Below, piece by piece: positions 16,744-24,964 of a stretch of 64,000 bases of DNA. The notes under the pieces are model-generated. The model was not told where the DNA came from. It saw nothing but the letters and a program-made list of their open reading frames with translations, and searched no databases. The number at the start of each line of letters is the position of its first letter. The stretch's first letter is position 1. The translations under genes were made by a program, and so were the position numbers. Origin of the DNA: Flavobacteriales bacterium UBA1986 (lineage in GTDB: Bacteria; Bacteroidota; Bacteroidia; Flavobacteriales_G; Salibacteraceae); contig DDDG01000006.1 in the NCBI GenBank assembly GCA_002336245.1, forward strand, positions 186,001 through 250,000. Direction: 5' to 3'.

Positions 16744-19152
16744 CTATTTAGATAGGATCAGTTTCTTAAGAAGCGATGATTGAGAGTTGCGCAACTCTAG
16801 GAAGTATACTCCTCCTTCGAATTGACTCAAATCAAAATCGTGCTCTATTCTGTTGCTTTCGAACTGCGTACTCTGCAATTTCTGACCAGCAATGTTGTAG
16901 ATGTTCATCTCAACGCTTTCGATGTTCTCGAACTCAAGACCGAGGTGGAATACACCTGTACTTGGGTTAGGAATAACTTCGAATCGGCTTGCTACGAATG
17001 CATCTTCGATTCCAACAACGCTACAAGCAACACACTCTTCCCAACATGTTTGTGGTAAAGAAGTATCTCCAGCGATGATCAATCGACGGTTAGTGAATCC
17101 ACCAACAGTTTCAGTACATCCTAGACCAGGAGTCAAAGTTTCCTCGAAATCCCAACCGTTGAGTGTGTATTTGAAATCAATCGTATCGCCAAAAGGAAGA
17201 ATGATTGTCAAATCCCAAATGCTGTCGTTATCTGCATCAGACATTGGGTTACATGTTCCACACCAGTTGTTGAACGTTCCATTCACATAGGCAGTCGTGA
17301 AAGTGTCTGGGTAAGAAGTCAGGTCGAGAGTGAAAGTAACTTGACCACTTGTTGGTGTTCCTGTACAAGCAGCACAAGATGCCCAGCACAATACTGGAAG
17401 AACAGTGTCTCCTACAGGTGCCAAGTAACGGTTGGTAAAACCACCCGTAGTTTTAGTACAAGACTCACCACCAGAGAATTTCTCTTCATCTGACCAGCCA
17501 TCGACTGTGTACTTGAACTCGAAGCTTGAATCTGGAAGGTTGATAGTCAATTCCCAAACGTCGTCGTTGTTCGCGTCGGTCATTGGGTTACAAGCTCCAC
17601 ACCAGCCATTGAACGTACCATTCACATAAACGGTATCGTAAGTGCCACTGTAGTCGGCCATATCAACTTTAAAGGTGATGTCATTTCCTGTTGGAGGTGT
17701 TCCAGAACAAGCTGAACAACTGTTCCAGCAAACTTCAGGAAGAACTGTGTTACCTGTAACGATTTCAAATCGGTTGGTAGAACCACCGCTTGTTTTCGTG
17801 CAAGCTTCTCCACCAACGAAGTTTTCTTGATCCGTCCAACCGTCTGTCGTGAACTTGAACTCAAAAGAATCAACAGCTAGGTTTAAGGTAACTTCATAAA
17901 CATCGTCGTTGTTCGCGTCGGTCATTGGGTTACAGCTACCACACCATCCGTTGAACGTACCATTTACAAATACACCTGAATAGGTTCCAGTGTATTCTGA
18001 CATGTCAACTTTGAAGGTGATGTCCTTGGCTGTGGGTGGCGGAGGTCCTTGAGCTCCGTCAAACCAAACATCGTCAACATAATAGGTCTTGGCGCCAGCA
18101 GTGGCTCCATCTACTCCGAAGTTCGCGAAGATATTCAGCTTGTCGTAGGTATTGCTGTAGTTGATCGCTGCTGTACCCGTAGCCTCGTTTGAGAAGTCAA
18201 ACAACAAAGTATCCCAACCGGAATTCATGGTAGTCATTGCATCCGTTTCAACAGATATAGTGTTGTTCGTGTGATCTTCAGCCTTCAATCGAACAACGAT
18301 TCCTGAATCTGGAGACCAGAAACGTACTTTCATTGTGTTCGCATTGGCAGAAAAAGGAATCGCCGTATCAAGAGCAGTGTTCCCTAGAGTTGTGCCAGCC
18401 CAAGTTGCTGCTGAGCCAGTTTTATCCAATTGAAGTAGAAGATTTGAACTATTCGTTGGATCTACAGTAACCATAGCAGCATTGCCACCAAAATCGATTA
18501 CAGTATAGTCTACGTTAGCAGTGTCATCCCAAGCGATTGGTAAACCAATTTGAGCTTTGGAAGGTCCACTTGAGCCACCACCAACAAACCAAACATCGTC
18601 CAATAGGTATGTTTTGGTTCCAGCGGTTGCACCATCAACTCCAAAATTGAAGAAGATATTGGCCATGTCGTAGGTACTGCTGAAGTTGATAGCAGCAGTT
18701 CCAGTAGCCTGGTTTGAAAAATCAAATTCTAGCGTGTCCCATGCGTTTGCAACTGTTGTCATCGCATCTGTTTCAACAGAAATTGTATTGTTTGTTTTGT
18801 CTTCACACTTTAAACGGACAGTGATTCCGGAATCAGGTGAATAAACGAGTGCGCGCATGATAGTACTACCTGATGCAAACGGAATTGCAGTTGCAAAACC
18901 AAGTGGTGCACTAGGGTTACTAAGGGTTGTTCCTGCCCAAGTTTGAGCAGTATTCTGCTTTTCGACGCTCAAAATGAGATTCGAAGAGTTTGAGGGGTCA
19001 ACACCTGCTGTGGATACATTTCCTCCGAAATCCCCCACGGCGTAGTTGACGTTTGCCGTATCATCCCATGTGATGGGAAGATCAATCTGTGATTGAGCTG
19101 AAACCAGCGTCACAGAAAGCAAAGCCACGATTAATGAGTATAAATTCTTCAT
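16744..19152 (-). CDS. Type IX-secreted multidomain carbohydrate-binding protein
   Basis: ATG 19152 gives MKNLYSLIVALLSVTLVSAQ, a clean signal peptide; a longer frame from 19215 lacks this feature at its start. Two tandem ~170-residue copies of a jelly-roll-like module follow. Each opens LPI(T/A)WDDTANV and ends in TKTYLLDDVWF or AKTYYVDDVWF, the usual shape of a carbohydrate-binding module. Then come three ~105-residue copies of an AMPK/CBM20-like fold, each with VNGTFNGWCGSCNPMTDA and a closing CW-x-x-C-x-x-C. The end is a type A sorting domain (VIPNPSTGVFHLGLEF, then GGVYFLELRN). No catalytic motif was seen, so it is probably a cell-surface polysaccharide-capture protein. It is divergent from the carbohydrate operon across a shared regulatory region. 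Confidence 0.8.
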   Translation of the reverse strand: MKNLYSLIVALLSVTLVSAQSQIDLPITWDDTANVNYAVGDFGGNVSTAGVDPSNSSNLILSVEKQNTAQTWAGTTLSNPSAPLGFATAIPFASGSTIMRALVYSPDSGITVRLKCEDKTNNTISVETDAMTTVANAWDTLEFDFSNQATGTAAINFSSTYDMANIFFNFGVDGATAGTKTYLLDDVWFVGGGSSGPSKAQIGLPIAWDDTANVDYTVIDFGGNAAMVTVDPTNSSNLLLQLDKTGSAATWAGTTLGNTALDTAIPFSANANTMKVRFWSPDSGIVVRLKAEDHTNNTISVETDAMTTMNSGWDTLLFDFSNEATGTAAINYSNTYDKLNIFANFGVDGATAGAKTYYVDDVWFDGAQGPPPPTAKDITFKVDMSEYTGTYSGVFVNGTFNGWCGSCNPMTDANNDDVYEVTLNLAVDSFEFKFTTDGWTDQENFVGGEACTKTSGGSTNRFEIVTGNTVLPEVCWNSCSACSGTPPTGNDITFKVDMADYSGTYDTVYVNGTFNGWCGACNPMTDANNDDVWELTINLPDSSFEFKYTVDGWSDEEKFSGGESCTKTTGGFTNRYLAPVGDTVLPVLCWASCAACTGTPTSGQVTFTLDLTSYPDTFTTAYVNGTFNNWCGTCNPMSDADNDSIWDLTIILPFGDTIDFKYTLNGWDFEETLTPGLGCTETVGGFTNRRLIIAGDTSLPQTCWEECVACSVVGIEDAFVASRFEVIPNPSTGVFHLGLEFENIESVEMNIYNIAGQKLQSTQFESNRIEHDFDLSQFEGGVYFLELRNSQSSLLKKLILSK

Positions 19153-19175
19153 ATAATTTAAGATTTGTTTGCGTC

Positions 19176-19207
19176 TAAAGTACATATAATTTTTTATTAA
19201 AGTACAT
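19176..19207 (-). promoter_or_regulatory. Direct repeat TAAAGTACAT, likely promoter of the T9SS gene
   Basis: TAAAGTACAT occurs at 19176-19185 and 19198-19207, exactly 22 bases (two turns) apart. Read leftward each gives ATGTACTTTA, which contains TACTTTA, close to the -7 consensus TAnnTTTG. The upstream copy could serve as -33. Alternatively the AGTACA core is a regulator half-site, shared with the palindrome at 34006. Confidence 0.45.
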
Positions 19208-19209
19208 TT

Positions 19210-19227
19210 TACCATAAGTTTATGGTA
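19210..19227. promoter_or_regulatory. Perfect 8+2+8 palindrome, candidate operator
   Basis: TACCATAAGTTTATGGTA has two perfect 8-base arms (TACCATAA / TTATGGTA) around a 2-base centre. It sits in the 129-base gap between the divergent T9SS gene and the Nudix-regulator operon, upstream of both predicted promoters. A dimeric regulator such as the adjacent Nudix-wHTH protein is the obvious candidate binder. Confidence 0.55.
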
Positions 19228-19254
19228 CAGCCTACCTTAAGTTATTTTCTTGTC

Positions 19255-19262
19255 TATATTTG
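19255..19262 (+). promoter_or_regulatory. TATATTTG -7 box of the carbohydrate operon
   Basis: TATATTTG matches TAnnTTTG and lies 19 bases before the ATG at 19282. The palindrome ends 27 bases upstream of it, a position suited to activation or to control of the -33 region. Confidence 0.5.
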
Positions 19263-19281
19263 AGCACCACCACACTGCCTT

Positions 19282-19989
19282 ATGACAAGAAAAGCTGCTG
19301 AAGACTACGGCTACGACTACAACATCCCTTTGGATGAATTTTTTCAATTCGCAATTTCTGTGGATTGTGTCATCTATGGATATCACGAAGGAAAGGTTAA
19401 AGTGATGTTGATTAAACGGGGCGCAGACCCTTATAAAGGTAAATGGGCACTTCCAGGAGATTTAGTTTATCCAAAGGAAGCTTTGGACGAGGCTGCAAGA
19501 CGTGTATTGACAGAGCTTACCGGATTGGAAGAAATCTACATGAAACAGGTTCACACGTTCGGAGCTGTTGACAGACACACTTTGGGACGAGTTGTAACAT
19601 TAGGCTATATGGCCCTCATTGAGATGTACAAGCATCCTTTGAAAGCCGATGGATGGGCGGAGGAAGTTGGCTGGTTTGAAATTCACGAAATTCCCGACCT
19701 CGCTTTTGACCACAATGAAATCTTCAGTGAGTCGCTAAAATTTCTTAAGCAGAGTTTAGAGTCGCACTCACCCGTTGGATTTGAAATGATGCCAAAAAAG
19801 TTTACGCTCTTAGATTATCTCGAACTCACTGAGTACGTTCTCAACAAAAGATTGGATAAAGCCAACTTCAGAAAAAAGCTTCTTGCTCAAGACTTTATAG
19901 AACCATTGGAGGAAGTTCAGAAAAACGTAAAACACCGCCCTGCCAAACTGTACAAAATCAACAAGAAAAAAATTGAACTAGAAACTTGA
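19282..19989 (+). CDS. NrtR/AraR-type regulator with degenerate Nudix domain
   Basis: The 235-residue protein has a Nudix-fold N-terminus (~20-140) and a winged-helix C-terminus (LLDYLELTEYVLNKRLDK, ~175-235). The Nudix box region reads ALPGDLVYPKEALDEAARRV, then LTELTGL. Against the catalytic consensus REuxEExGu, the first and third glutamates are V75 and L79, so hydrolysis is unlikely and ligand sensing is likely. Related Nudix-wHTH proteins in Bacteroides control sugar genes (AraR) or NAD genes (NrtR). Being first in the operon and next to a palindrome, it is probably its local regulator. The effector is unknown; a sugar or sugar phosphate is a guess. Confidence 0.78.
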   Translation: MTRKAAEDYGYDYNIPLDEFFQFAISVDCVIYGYHEGKVKVMLIKRGADPYKGKWALPGDLVYPKEALDEAARRVLTELTGLEEIYMKQVHTFGAVDRHTLGRVVTLGYMALIEMYKHPLKADGWAEEVGWFEIHEIPDLAFDHNEIFSESLKFLKQSLESHSPVGFEMMPKKFTLLDYLELTEYVLNKRLDKANFRKKLLAQDFIEPLEEVQKNVKHRPAKLYKINKKKIELET

Positions 19990-19993
19990 GTTT

Positions 19994-21322
19994 ATGAATC
20001 GACTTCTATTTCTGGCTGCAGCCACCATGCTGTGCGTCAACGCGAATGCACAGGTCATTCCCGTTAAGGTTGAACAAAACGAATCTGGGTATTACCTCAC
20101 CAGAGGCGGAGAACCGTACTACGTTAACGGAGCTGGTGGAAGCACCTATTTAGATGAAGTTTTAGAAGCAGGAGGAAATTCAATTCGAACTTGGGCAGCA
20201 AACGAAGCCGGAAGCATCTTGGATGAGGCACATGCGAAAGGCTTGAGTGTAATGTTCGGTTTGTGGGTTGGACACGAACGACATGGATTCGATTACAACG
20301 ACGAAGAAGCCGTAGCCAAACAACTTGAACGATTCACGAACATTGTAAAGAAATACAAAGACCACCCCGCCATTTTACTTTGGGGAATTGGAAACGAAGT
20401 AGACCTCTTCTACTCCAATACCAAAGTTTGGGACGCCATTCAAGACATCGCCAAAATGGTGCATGAAATCGACCCCAACCATCCAACTACAACAGTAACT
20501 GCGGGACTAGACAAAAAAGAAGTCGAACTCATCATGGAAAAAGTTCCTGATTTAGATATCTACTCAGTGAACACCTACGGTGAGATTTCCGACGTACCAG
20601 ATAATCTTCCAAAGTACGGATGGAAAGGTCCGTGGATGATTACGGAATGGGGACCAACTGGTCACTGGGAGGTTCAAAAAACAACTTGGGGAGTTCCCCT
20701 CGAACAGTCGAGCAAGGAGAAGGCTAACATTTACACTAAGCGCTACACCAAGTACATTAAAGACTACAAAGGGAAATGCATCGGTTCGTATGTATTTCTC
20801 TGGGGACAAAAACAAGAAACCACTTCTACCTGGTACGGAATCTTCACGAAAGACGGAGAACGCACTGAGACCTTCGACGCTGTATATAATGTATGGAGAG
20901 GTAAAGAGCCAGAGGTTAAATCACCTCGTTTGGACAGCATAAAACTCGACAACAAACAAGCGAAGGAGAGCATTTACCTCAAGGCAACTGAAAAGTACAG
21001 TGCAGAAGCTTTTGTGGAAGGTTTCGGAAATAAGACCGAATTTGATTGGGCTGTGGTGCCAGAGAGCACAGACATCCAAGCGGGTGGTGATACGGAAGAT
21101 GCTCCGGAAGCCCTATATACGCTTGTAAAAAAGCAAGTAGATAATACGGTCACCATTCAAGCACCGAAGAAAGAAGGTGCTTATCGCCTCTTCCTCTACG
21201 CTAAAAACGAGGAAAAAAAGGTGGCTTACGCCAACATACCTTTTTATGTAGTTCCAAATCCAGATGCAACTACTGGATCGGTTCAACTTAAAAAACGAAC
21301 ACTGAATCCAGTTTACGAATAG
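19994..21322 (+). CDS. Secreted clan GH-A glycoside hydrolase (GH2-like TIM barrel)
   Basis: The 442-residue protein has a signal peptide (ending NANAQ at 20) and a (beta/alpha)8 barrel to ~300. The acid/base candidate is E135 in LWGIGNEVD and the nucleophile candidate is E218 in MITEWGPTGH, the usual Asn-Glu and Glu of clan GH-A. Other barrel features are the opening GAGGSTYLDEVLEAGGNSIR and DIYSVNTYGEI (strand 6). The C-terminal ~130 residues are beta-sandwich-like. It lacks the N-terminal sandwich domains of standard GH2, so the family could also be a GH5/GH158-like branch. It is 4 bases after the regulator. No lipobox is seen, so it is periplasmic or secreted. Confidence 0.72.
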   Translation: MNRLLFLAAATMLCVNANAQVIPVKVEQNESGYYLTRGGEPYYVNGAGGSTYLDEVLEAGGNSIRTWAANEAGSILDEAHAKGLSVMFGLWVGHERHGFDYNDEEAVAKQLERFTNIVKKYKDHPAILLWGIGNEVDLFYSNTKVWDAIQDIAKMVHEIDPNHPTTTVTAGLDKKEVELIMEKVPDLDIYSVNTYGEISDVPDNLPKYGWKGPWMITEWGPTGHWEVQKTTWGVPLEQSSKEKANIYTKRYTKYIKDYKGKCIGSYVFLWGQKQETTSTWYGIFTKDGERTETFDAVYNVWRGKEPEVKSPRLDSIKLDNKQAKESIYLKATEKYSAEAFVEGFGNKTEFDWAVVPESTDIQAGGDTEDAPEALYTLVKKQVDNTVTIQAPKKEGAYRLFLYAKNEEKKVAYANIPFYVVPNPDATTGSVQLKKRTLNPVYE

Positions 21323-21335
21323 AAGTTCACTTCTG

Positions 21336-22973
21336 ATGGAAAAGGAGCTCAACTGGCTAGATTTTACTGTGATTGGGATGTATTTCGTGGTCCTGATTGC
21401 CATCGTGCTTTGGATTACCATCGTGGAGCGAAAGGCAGACCGAGAAAAAGGAGGCAATGTTGCAGCCTATTTCCTGGGAGGGAGAAACTTGAGCTGGGCC
21501 GTAATTGGCGCCTCCCTATTTGCCTCCAACATTGGAACGGAACATCTCGTAGGTCTAGCTGGAGCTGGTGCGGCCGGCGATTTTGCCGCAACCCAATTTG
21601 AACTTCTCGCAGCATTTTCCTTGATGCTCCTCGGATGGCTCTTCGTTCCCTTCTACTTAAAGTCAGGTGTGTACACCATGCCAGAATATTTAGAGAAACG
21701 CTACAGTCCTTGGGCTCGCAGCTACCTATCTTACATCTCGATTGCGGGTTACATCCTCACCAAAATTTCAGTAACCATCGCTGCTGGTGGCATCATATTC
21801 ACCTCTCTTCTCGGCATCGATTTCTGGACCGGCTCCATAATAGTGGTTGGCATTACTGGCGTCTACACCTTGTTCGGAGGATTAAAGGCAGTCGTTTACA
21901 CCGACTTCATGCAACTGATTGTTCTATTTCTTGGAAGTGTAGCCCTCACCTACTTTGCCATGAGTGAAATTGGCGGCATTGAGCAACTGAAGGCTTTAAC
22001 TACACACGCTCATTTCGACCTTTGGCGCCCAGCATCCGATCCCGACTTTCCTTGGACCGGAATTGTATTCGGCGCACCCATCCTAGGCGTGTGGTATTGG
22101 TGTACAGATCAGTTCATAGTGCAACGTGTACTTGCAGCCAAAAACTTGAATGAGGCTCGGAAGGGAACCATTTTCGCTGGCTTCCTGAAGCTGCTTCCGA
22201 TGTTCATCTTCGTACTTCCAGGCATACTTGCCTTTGCCCTTGCAGCTGGCCCCGACAGTCCATATCAATTTCCGATCATCGATGGGAAAACAGAATACGA
22301 CGCGGCGCTTCCTATGCTCACCATGAACATTCTCCCTACTGGACTTCGCGGATTGGTTGTATCTGGATTGATTGCGGCTCTCATGAGTTCACTTTCATCG
22401 GTCTTCAACTCCTGTTCTACCCTAATCACTCTCGACATTTACCGGAAGTATGTTCCTGAAGCCACAGAAAAGAAGTTGGTTTTCGTTGGTCAAATTTCCA
22501 CACTCTTTCTAGTTGTGGCCGGACTGGCCTGGATTCCTTTGATGCGTTTGATTGAAGGTGGACTCTTTCAAAAACTTCAGAGCATTCAAGCTTACATCTC
22601 TCCTCCCGTAGCCGCATTGTTCCTCATTGGAATCTTGTCGAAGAAAGTGAATGAACGGGGAGCCAAGATGGCCCTAATGACGGGCTTGATCCTGGGCGTG
22701 AGTCGCCTGGTTCTGGAGCTTATGAAATCTGACCTAACCGGTGCGGCCTATTATTTCGCTGACATCAACTTCCTGCATTTCGCCATCATACTCTTTATAA
22801 TCTGCTCGGCCGTCTTGTGGTTTGGTTCAAGAAATTATACTAGTAAAAACCTCAACATCAACGAATTGACCCTTTCTCGAGGGGTACTTCAACTCGAAGG
22901 TCAGCGTACCAACATCATTCTCAGTACAGTACTCATCCTAAGCATCTTCACAATATGGATCGTATTCTCATAA
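21336..22973 (+). CDS. Sodium/solute symporter (SSS family), probable sugar importer
   Basis: The 545-residue inner-membrane protein has about 13-14 helices. It matches SGLT-like SSS transporters: YFLGGRNLSWAVIGASLFAS (~45-65), NIGTEHLVGLAGAGAA (~66) and the mid-region GLVVSGLIAALMSSLSSVFNS (~340), which carries the conserved sodium-site serines of the family. Its position among glycoside hydrolases indicates glucose or oligosaccharide uptake driven by sodium, which suits a marine host. The 3' end overlaps the next gene by 19 bases. Confidence 0.85.
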   Translation: MEKELNWLDFTVIGMYFVVLIAIVLWITIVERKADREKGGNVAAYFLGGRNLSWAVIGASLFASNIGTEHLVGLAGAGAAGDFAATQFELLAAFSLMLLGWLFVPFYLKSGVYTMPEYLEKRYSPWARSYLSYISIAGYILTKISVTIAAGGIIFTSLLGIDFWTGSIIVVGITGVYTLFGGLKAVVYTDFMQLIVLFLGSVALTYFAMSEIGGIEQLKALTTHAHFDLWRPASDPDFPWTGIVFGAPILGVWYWCTDQFIVQRVLAAKNLNEARKGTIFAGFLKLLPMFIFVLPGILAFALAAGPDSPYQFPIIDGKTEYDAALPMLTMNILPTGLRGLVVSGLIAALMSSLSSVFNSCSTLITLDIYRKYVPEATEKKLVFVGQISTLFLVVAGLAWIPLMRLIEGGLFQKLQSIQAYISPPVAALFLIGILSKKVNERGAKMALMTGLILGVSRLVLELMKSDLTGAAYYFADINFLHFAIILFIICSAVLWFGSRNYTSKNLNINELTLSRGVLQLEGQRTNIILSTVLILSIFTIWIVFS

Positions 22974-24964
22974 AACCAAAGATTCGAGGCTCCGCCCTGG
23001 CCCTTGTGAGCTTTTTGCTCGCACAGGCTTTGAATGCGCAGGAGGCTCCGACCATTAAAGAGCCCTCCGTCACCGACGAATACACCGAGAAATTGGAGTC
23101 GGTTTCTAGGGTGGGAGTTTTCCCGAAAAACGCACCAGACGGACTCTACGTCTTCAGTGTATCTGGTGCCTATCGCTTTTTTGGAACCTACCTTCAAATG
23201 TCGAATCCGTATTTGCTGAACGACGCGGCGAACGAGTACCAGCGAAAGCGCACACTTTTGCTCGCTGACGACAGTCAACTTCCGAATTTTACGCTCAATT
23301 TCTCTGGACGTCCGGCGAAAAATGCTTTTTGGAATTTCGACCTCTACGCATTTCAACTTTTTGAGGGCTCTGTGAATCCAACCTATGGTGGACAAATTCC
23401 TACGGCTCAAAGGCCATCGATTTGGAATCCGATCATAGCGACTACAAAACCAGGTCAGTCGATGGGTTTGTTGTTAGGGATTAGTACCAATGCGGCCATC
23501 AGTACAGACGTCGGAAACTTCGGCTTCACTTTGGGCGGAACGCAATGGTTGAGTGTGAGTGACCTCACCTTAGCTTCTTTTCGCGGATACAATCGCTTTA
23601 TGTTGTTTGAGCGAAATCCCTGGGATCCAGTAACTTCCAAAATAGCCGATCGCTACGACACCTTTTATGGTCAAGGGAACATCAATCAAGATACGCGTTG
23701 GGGAGAACGCGCCTTCCAAGGTTTTACGGTTCGTGCAAACGACTTACCCGGCGACATCTCCGTTCTTGCTATGGTTGGTAAAACCGAACTCAATGGTGGA
23801 TTCGATCCTCTTCCCAATACTTCATTTGGAGGTAAAATCAGTCGCAATTTTGGCAGCGACTTAAAGGCCAGTATCAACAGCATCAACAACAATGTTTACC
23901 TCGACAGTTTAGGTCGGGAGCAAGTTGGTTTCAACATCGTTACCGGCCAGGTTGTTTATACGAAAGGAGAATTTGGAGTAGACGCTGAAATTGGCGCCGG
24001 TCATTACTACAGTCCGGTACACGACCTCGATTGGGGTGAAGCCATCAATGTGAAATTGAGATTTCCTCTAGTCACGAGGAAGCTTCCAGCCGAATTGCAA
24101 GTCTACCGTGTCTCACCTTCTGTGGTGAACAACAATGCGATCTATTGGAATACTGCAGTTATTGAGGCTACCGCCAACGACATTCCTGCAGGAAGTGTTG
24201 GAAGCGCAGCCATCCTCCAACCCTTTGCGAGTCCGATCGTACCCATAGGCTTGATGACAAACAACCGCCAGGGAGTTAACCTGAACGTTGAATATCAACT
24301 CAAGGATTTAAAGCTGTCGGCCGCCAACGGAATTTCATCTGAAATAGAAGCCATTACGAACTTGGTAACCTTTGGGCATCCGGTAAATCAATTGACTCGA
24401 TCTCGTTTTTGGCGCTGGGATTTCCCGACAGGAGTTGGCCCCTATGCGCGAACAGCGGATGTATTCCGAGATACCTATGAAACCATGAAGTTGCGGGATG
24501 ATAGTTTAGGGACCGCTGTGAACGTCAAGAAATTCAACGTTCTCGAACTTCAAGCGAAATACAAGACCAGCCTCTTTCATAGAACTCTATTTGTCAATCT
24601 CCTAAACCGATACTCTTCAGTACAGAAGACTTTGGCACCCACAGTAGTTGTCTCCGAGGACGCATATCTACGTCATTATACGAACGAGCTCGAATTCTAC
24701 TATCAAGTGTGGCAGAAAGTTATGCTGACCGGATACTTAGGCTACGAGCGCATTCTAGGAAACTACGATACTGAATTGGCACTCGAAACTGGAAAGCCAA
24801 GAGATCAAGAAGGAACAGGCATTGGATTCGGAATAGACTACGATCTCGGCAGAAATGCTGGGCTGTATGTACGTCACCGATTCTTCCGCTTCGAGGACAG
24901 AAGCTTTACGAAAGATCAATTTGCCGGTCAAGAAACTGTTGTTGAAATTAAAGTTGCATTCTAA
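22955..24964 (+). CDS. Large outer-membrane barrel-like protein of unknown family (first of a coupled pair)
   Basis: The 669-residue protein has an N-terminal signal of about 30 residues (hydrophobic core VSFLLAQALNAQ). The rest is a long series of amphipathic beta-strands rich in Tyr/Phe/Asn and ends in EIKVAF with the aromatic last residue of BamA-inserted barrels. There is no plug domain, TonB box or STN, so it is not SusC. No family was recognised. The ATG lies 19 bases before the symporter stop, and its own stop shares a base with the next ATG, so synthesis is coupled to both neighbours. A role as an oligosaccharide porin or secretion channel of the locus is inferred only from position and shape. 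Confidence 0.65.
   Translation: MDRILIKPKIRGSALALVSFLLAQALNAQEAPTIKEPSVTDEYTEKLESVSRVGVFPKNAPDGLYVFSVSGAYRFFGTYLQMSNPYLLNDAANEYQRKRTLLLADDSQLPNFTLNFSGRPAKNAFWNFDLYAFQLFEGSVNPTYGGQIPTAQRPSIWNPIIATTKPGQSMGLLLGISTNAAISTDVGNFGFTLGGTQWLSVSDLTLASFRGYNRFMLFERNPWDPVTSKIADRYDTFYGQGNINQDTRWGERAFQGFTVRANDLPGDISVLAMVGKTELNGGFDPLPNTSFGGKISRNFGSDLKASINSINNNVYLDSLGREQVGFNIVTGQVVYTKGEFGVDAEIGAGHYYSPVHDLDWGEAINVKLRFPLVTRKLPAELQVYRVSPSVVNNNAIYWNTAVIEATANDIPAGSVGSAAILQPFASPIVPIGLMTNNRQGVNLNVEYQLKDLKLSAANGISSEIEAITNLVTFGHPVNQLTRSRFWRWDFPTGVGPYARTADVFRDTYETMKLRDDSLGTAVNVKKFNVLELQAKYKTSLFHRTLFVNLLNRYSSVQKTLAPTVVVSEDAYLRHYTNELEFYYQVWQKVMLTGYLGYERILGNYDTELALETGKPRDQEGTGIGFGIDYDLGRNAGLYVRHRFFRFEDRSFTKDQFAGQETVVEIKVAF

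Noticed and set aside
16744..19152. Catalytic glycoside hydrolase in the T9SS protein
   Set aside because: All domains are binding-type sandwiches, with no conserved Asp/Glu pair in a family-like context.
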